From: Marinobacter sp. NP-4(2019)
Lineage (GTDB): Bacteria; Pseudomonadota; Gammaproteobacteria; Pseudomonadales; Oleiphilaceae
Assembly: GCF_003994855.1 (NCBI RefSeq)
Contig: NZ_CP034142.1
Span: 372,001-436,000, forward strand
Direction: 5' to 3'
Length of the DNA stretch: 64,000 nucleotides
Position 1 is the stretch's first letter, and every line of letters starts with the position of its first letter. The notes beneath the pieces were generated by a model. That model saw only the letters and a list, made by a program, of their open reading frames with translations, made no database searches and was not told where the DNA came from. Shown in pieces: positions 61,739-64,000 of this stretch. A program made the position numbers and the translations under genes.

Positions 61739-61969
61739 ATGAGCATCCAAAGGATCAACAACTTGTCTACACGTATTGTCGCCAACCTGCAGACCAGGAA
61801 GTTGCCGCTTAAGTCAAAACAGAAAGGTGCCTCCGCGCTTGAATATATTGTTCTTGCAGCAGTGCTGGTGGGGCTTCTCACTTTCGCTCTGGCAGACGAT
61901 ACAATTCGAACTCAGGTGCAAACATTCTTTTCCAACCTGTTCACTGATGCCACGACTGCTGGTGATTGA
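61739..61969 (+). CDS. flp: Flp/Tad major pilin subunit
   Basis: The 76-residue prepilin has a basic leader ending KQKG, then ASALEYIVLAAVLVGLLTFA. This fits the Flp processing motif G/XXXXEY cut by a TadV/FppA prepilin peptidase, with the glutamate at +5 and tyrosine at +6. Flp subunits polymerise into adhesive pili. AAGGAG lies seven bases before the ATG. The leader is longer than usual, about 29 residues. It heads the tadE-cpaB-cpaC series. Confidence 0.88.
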   Translation: MSIQRINNLSTRIVANLQTRKLPLKSKQKGASALEYIVLAAVLVGLLTFALADDTIRTQVQTFFSNLFTDATTAGD

Positions 61970-62004
61970 GGCAACTCTAACTTTTCCGGTGAGAGGCGTG
62001 AGTC

Positions 62005-62445
62005 ATGCGAGCTAGTCGCGGGGCAGTCGCTCTGGAATTTCTGCTCCTGTTTCCTATGGTCGTCGCCATGCTTTATGGGGCGGCGGCCTACGGTATCCTA
62101 TTCTTCGGGAAATACGAGATGCAGAGTGTCGTGGACCAGGCCGTCTCATCTGCCTTGCGGGTGGATCGTACCTGGTATTCAGCCGATGAACTCTCGGGCC
62201 AGGTTGTGACCACCGCCAATGCGGCTCTGGCGAAAGGCTGGGCGTTGAAATCCCAACGCCTGAGGGCCGGAGCGGAAATCACTGGTGATGAATGTCAGGT
62301 GGATGGTTCGGGCAGCTTCCTGACTTGTACCCTCTCCCGCGATAACAAGGCCGAGCCCATGGTTCCTCAATTGACGTTCGGGTTTCTGGGGAAGTTTCCG
62401 CCCATGCCTGACACAATGAGTGCGGAAGCAACCATGGCCTTCTAG
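62005..62445 (+). CDS. tadE: TadE-like pseudopilin
   Basis: The 146-residue protein starts MRASRGAVALEFLLLFPMVV, a TadE-type prepilin signal with G/AVALEF as the processing site, followed by one membrane helix and a periplasmic domain. TadE/F pseudopilins are minor components needed for Flp pilus assembly. It begins 35 bases after flp. Confidence 0.87.
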   Translation: MRASRGAVALEFLLLFPMVVAMLYGAAAYGILFFGKYEMQSVVDQAVSSALRVDRTWYSADELSGQVVTTANAALAKGWALKSQRLRAGAEITGDECQVDGSGSFLTCTLSRDNKAEPMVPQLTFGFLGKFPPMPDTMSAEATMAF

Positions 62446-62470
62446 TTTGGATGACTAAGGCACAATAACA

Positions 62471-63319
62471 ATGAACAAAAGACTGATTTATGCGTTGCCG
62501 GCGACGGTACTGGCGCTGGTTGCACTGGGCCTTGCCATCGTTGGTTTGTTGTCGACACAAGACCAGCCTGCCAACGCCGGGCAAGCCAAGGTATCCCAGC
62601 CTGAGCAAACACTGCCGGCTCCGGAGTACCAATATCTGGTCGCCCGTCAGGCACTGTCTCCCGGCGATGTCATGACAGAAGAGGGTTTTATGTCGGTTGC
62701 CTCTTCTGATCCCCTGCCTGATGCCATTCCTGCTGACGATGCCCCCTATGGTCAGCCTATCAAAACATCTCTGGCTGCGGGCCAGATGCTGACCACTGCC
62801 AACATGCGAATTGATAGCGTTCTGGAAACACTGGTTCCACATGGGCATCAGGCCATGGCTATCGCCGTTGACGATGTTTCTGGTGTCGGTGGGCTGCTGC
62901 GACCGGGTGACCGGGTCGATGTGACGGCTTCCTTTCGGCGCTCGGACAAGGACAAGCCCGCCGCGCTGAAATTACTGGGTAACGTGTTGGTCCTGGCAGT
63001 CAAGGGTGTGCCCTTTAACGGTGAAGCTGGCGAAGAAAGCGATTCCCGACGTAACAACACTGTTGTGCTGTCAGTCCCCGAGGACAAAGTCTCACGCCTG
63101 TTGTTGGCTTCCAGTGAAGGTAAGCTCCAGCTTGTCGCCGTTCCCCCGAAACAGGAGGTTGCATCAGAGGACGAAGAGCCCGAAGTGAAGCCGGTCTACC
63201 TGGAGGATCTTTTCCCCAAGCCTCCCAAGCCTGAACCGGCCCCGCGGGCTACGCCCCCACCTTCCACCCGCGTGCAGGTATTCGAAGGATCCGAATCAAG
63301 GAGTGTGTATGTACGGTAA
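62471..63319 (+). CDS. cpaB: Flp pilus assembly protein CpaB/RcpC
   Basis: The 282-residue protein has an N-terminal membrane anchor (IYALPATVLALVALGLAIVG), a SAF domain (YLVARQALSPGDVMTEEGF, about residues 55-120) and an RcpC-type domain with AIAVDDVSGVGGLLRPGDRV and GNVLVLAVKG. The C-terminus is proline-rich. CpaB is a periplasmic partner of the Tad secretin. It overlaps cpaC by 11 bases. Confidence 0.9.
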   Translation: MNKRLIYALPATVLALVALGLAIVGLLSTQDQPANAGQAKVSQPEQTLPAPEYQYLVARQALSPGDVMTEEGFMSVASSDPLPDAIPADDAPYGQPIKTSLAAGQMLTTANMRIDSVLETLVPHGHQAMAIAVDDVSGVGGLLRPGDRVDVTASFRRSDKDKPAALKLLGNVLVLAVKGVPFNGEAGEESDSRRNNTVVLSVPEDKVSRLLLASSEGKLQLVAVPPKQEVASEDEEPEVKPVYLEDLFPKPPKPEPAPRATPPPSTRVQVFEGSESRSVYVR

Positions 63320-64000
63320 ACCGATCACCTTATGGCTAACGGCAGTGTTGCTGGGAAGTCTGGCAGTTACCCTGCCGGCGGCTCAGGGTGATACTGAGAT
63401 GGTGGATGGTGCACCGGTCAAATTGGGCGACGGGGAACAGAAGGTGCTGAGCTTTCCGGATACCCTGGCCAAGGTAGCAACGTCTGATCCGGAAGTGGTG
63501 GCTGTGTCGGTGTCTGATGACAGGGAACTGCTGGTAACAGCTAAATCCCAGGGGGCGGCCATTTTATCGGTATGGCTCAAGGGGCGCTCCGAGCCGTTGC
63601 GTTCCCCGGTTGTTGTTGCGTCGACCCTCGGTGCCAAACTGCCCTTCGGTACTCAGGTACAGACCGATATTCGAATTGTTGAGGTTAATCGCAACGAGCT
63701 GAATGAATTGGGGGTGTATTACTCCAAGCTGTTTGATGGTGGACGCCTGGGGGCATCCTTTGCCGCACCGGAATCCACGGTGCCCGGCTTCGGTGGTGCT
63801 ACGGGTATTGCGACCAACGGCTTCAACTTCTTCCGGTTCGGAAACAGCTCCCTGAGCATTCTCAATGCCCTGGAATCTGGTGGTTTTGCCTACACATTGG
63901 CAGAGCCTTCACTGGTCACATTGAGTGGGCAAAGTGCTACTTTCCTTTCCGGAGGTGAGTTCCCGATTCCGGTAAGCAGAGGTGATGACGGTATAGAGGT
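63309..64000 (+). CDS. cpaC: Tad secretin CpaC/RcpA, N-terminal part
   Basis: The frame starts with ATG at 63309 inside the end of cpaB and stays open to the window edge, giving 230 codons. It has a signal peptide (LWLTAVLLGSLAVTLPAAQG), an N-terminal N0-like domain (VLSFPDTLAKVATSDPEVVA), then VQTDIRIVEVNRNELNELGV and the start of the secretin domain (ALESGGFAYTLAEPSLVTLS, followed by FLSGGEFPIPV). It forms the outer-membrane channel of the Tad machine. The C-terminal part is outside the window. Confidence 0.92.
   Translation, partial: MYGKPITLWLTAVLLGSLAVTLPAAQGDTEMVDGAPVKLGDGEQKVLSFPDTLAKVATSDPEVVAVSVSDDRELLVTAKSQGAAILSVWLKGRSEPLRSPVVVASTLGAKLPFGTQVQTDIRIVEVNRNELNELGVYYSKLFDGGRLGASFAAPESTVPGFGGATGIATNGFNFFRFGNSSLSILNALESGGFAYTLAEPSLVTLSGQSATFLSGGEFPIPVSRGDDGIE

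Noticed and set aside
1..64000. tRNA, rRNA genes and CRISPR arrays
   Set aside because: None recognised by eye; a tRNAscan-SE/Infernal run would be decisive for tRNAs and small RNAs.

Overview
The window looks like a chromosome segment of a free-living, aerobic, moderately high-GC marine gammaproteobacterium. The gene set (aerobic late cobalamin genes with BluB, a DUF1302/DUF1329/lipase operon, several c-di-GMP enzymes, sigma-54/NtrC-type control of amtB, a Tad/Flp pilus locus) fits Marinobacter or a close relative. That placement is inference from gene content and no database was searched. I saw no rRNA gene, tRNA gene or CRISPR array.

Region 1 (1-18149) is a cobalamin island. cobU, a cobC-type phosphatase, cobT, cbiB and cobD serve nucleotide-loop assembly. 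A classic cobalamin riboswitch (4731-4917) precedes a tightly packed uptake operon, btuB-cobN-btuF-btuC-btuD. The CobN in this operon carries an N-terminal signal peptide and has no CobS/CobT AAA+ partner in the window, so it is probably an exported CobN-like protein acting with B12 import. cobB(cbiA)-cobO-cobQ(cbiP)-bluB follow. cobS lies apart at 33.7-34.5 kb. No corrin-ring methyltransferases are present, so the window encodes uptake, remodelling and late steps. Two large inverted repeats (2578-2686 and 13783-13888) share a conserved ~52-nt loop and have self-complementary stems that differ in sequence between the copies.

Region 2 (18150-21963) is a decayed integron. It holds a 62-codon integrase remnant that keeps a perfect LexA box in its promoter, a SecD-P1-head-like cassette ORF, an intact YefM-YoeB toxin-antitoxin cassette in reverse orientation, an IS1182-type transposase relic sitting in an attC, and three cassette ORFs (AAC(3)-I-like acetyltransferase, VOC protein, glutathione-S-transferase-like protein). 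Recognisable attC sites lie at 18735-18833, 20155-20208 and 21865-21963.

Region 3 (22000-38994) is mixed housekeeping: a GNAT enzyme, two LysR regulators each divergent from a likely target (azoreductase; fatty-acid/sterol hydroxylase family), a Mut7-C protein with a probable 1-nt frameshift, a K+/H+ antiporter, a UMF1-type MFS transporter, an Ogt/Ada-AlkA alkylation repair pair, cobS, a CbiM-like membrane protein, and three PAS/GAF proteins with GGDEF or GGDEF-EAL output.

Region 4 (39032-61378) is envelope and transport. A minus-strand lipase-DUF1302-DUF1329 operon is followed by two RND efflux systems (the second permease has a 1-nt frameshift in a G6 run), a small K+ channel and an AttEFGH-like ABC exporter. 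Then come amtB with a textbook sigma-54 promoter and two NtrC boxes, a YkvA-type protein and a DUF6231-type protein. Region 5 (61739-64000) is the start of a Tad/Flp pilus locus (flp, tadE, cpaB, cpaC/rcpA), cut by the right edge.
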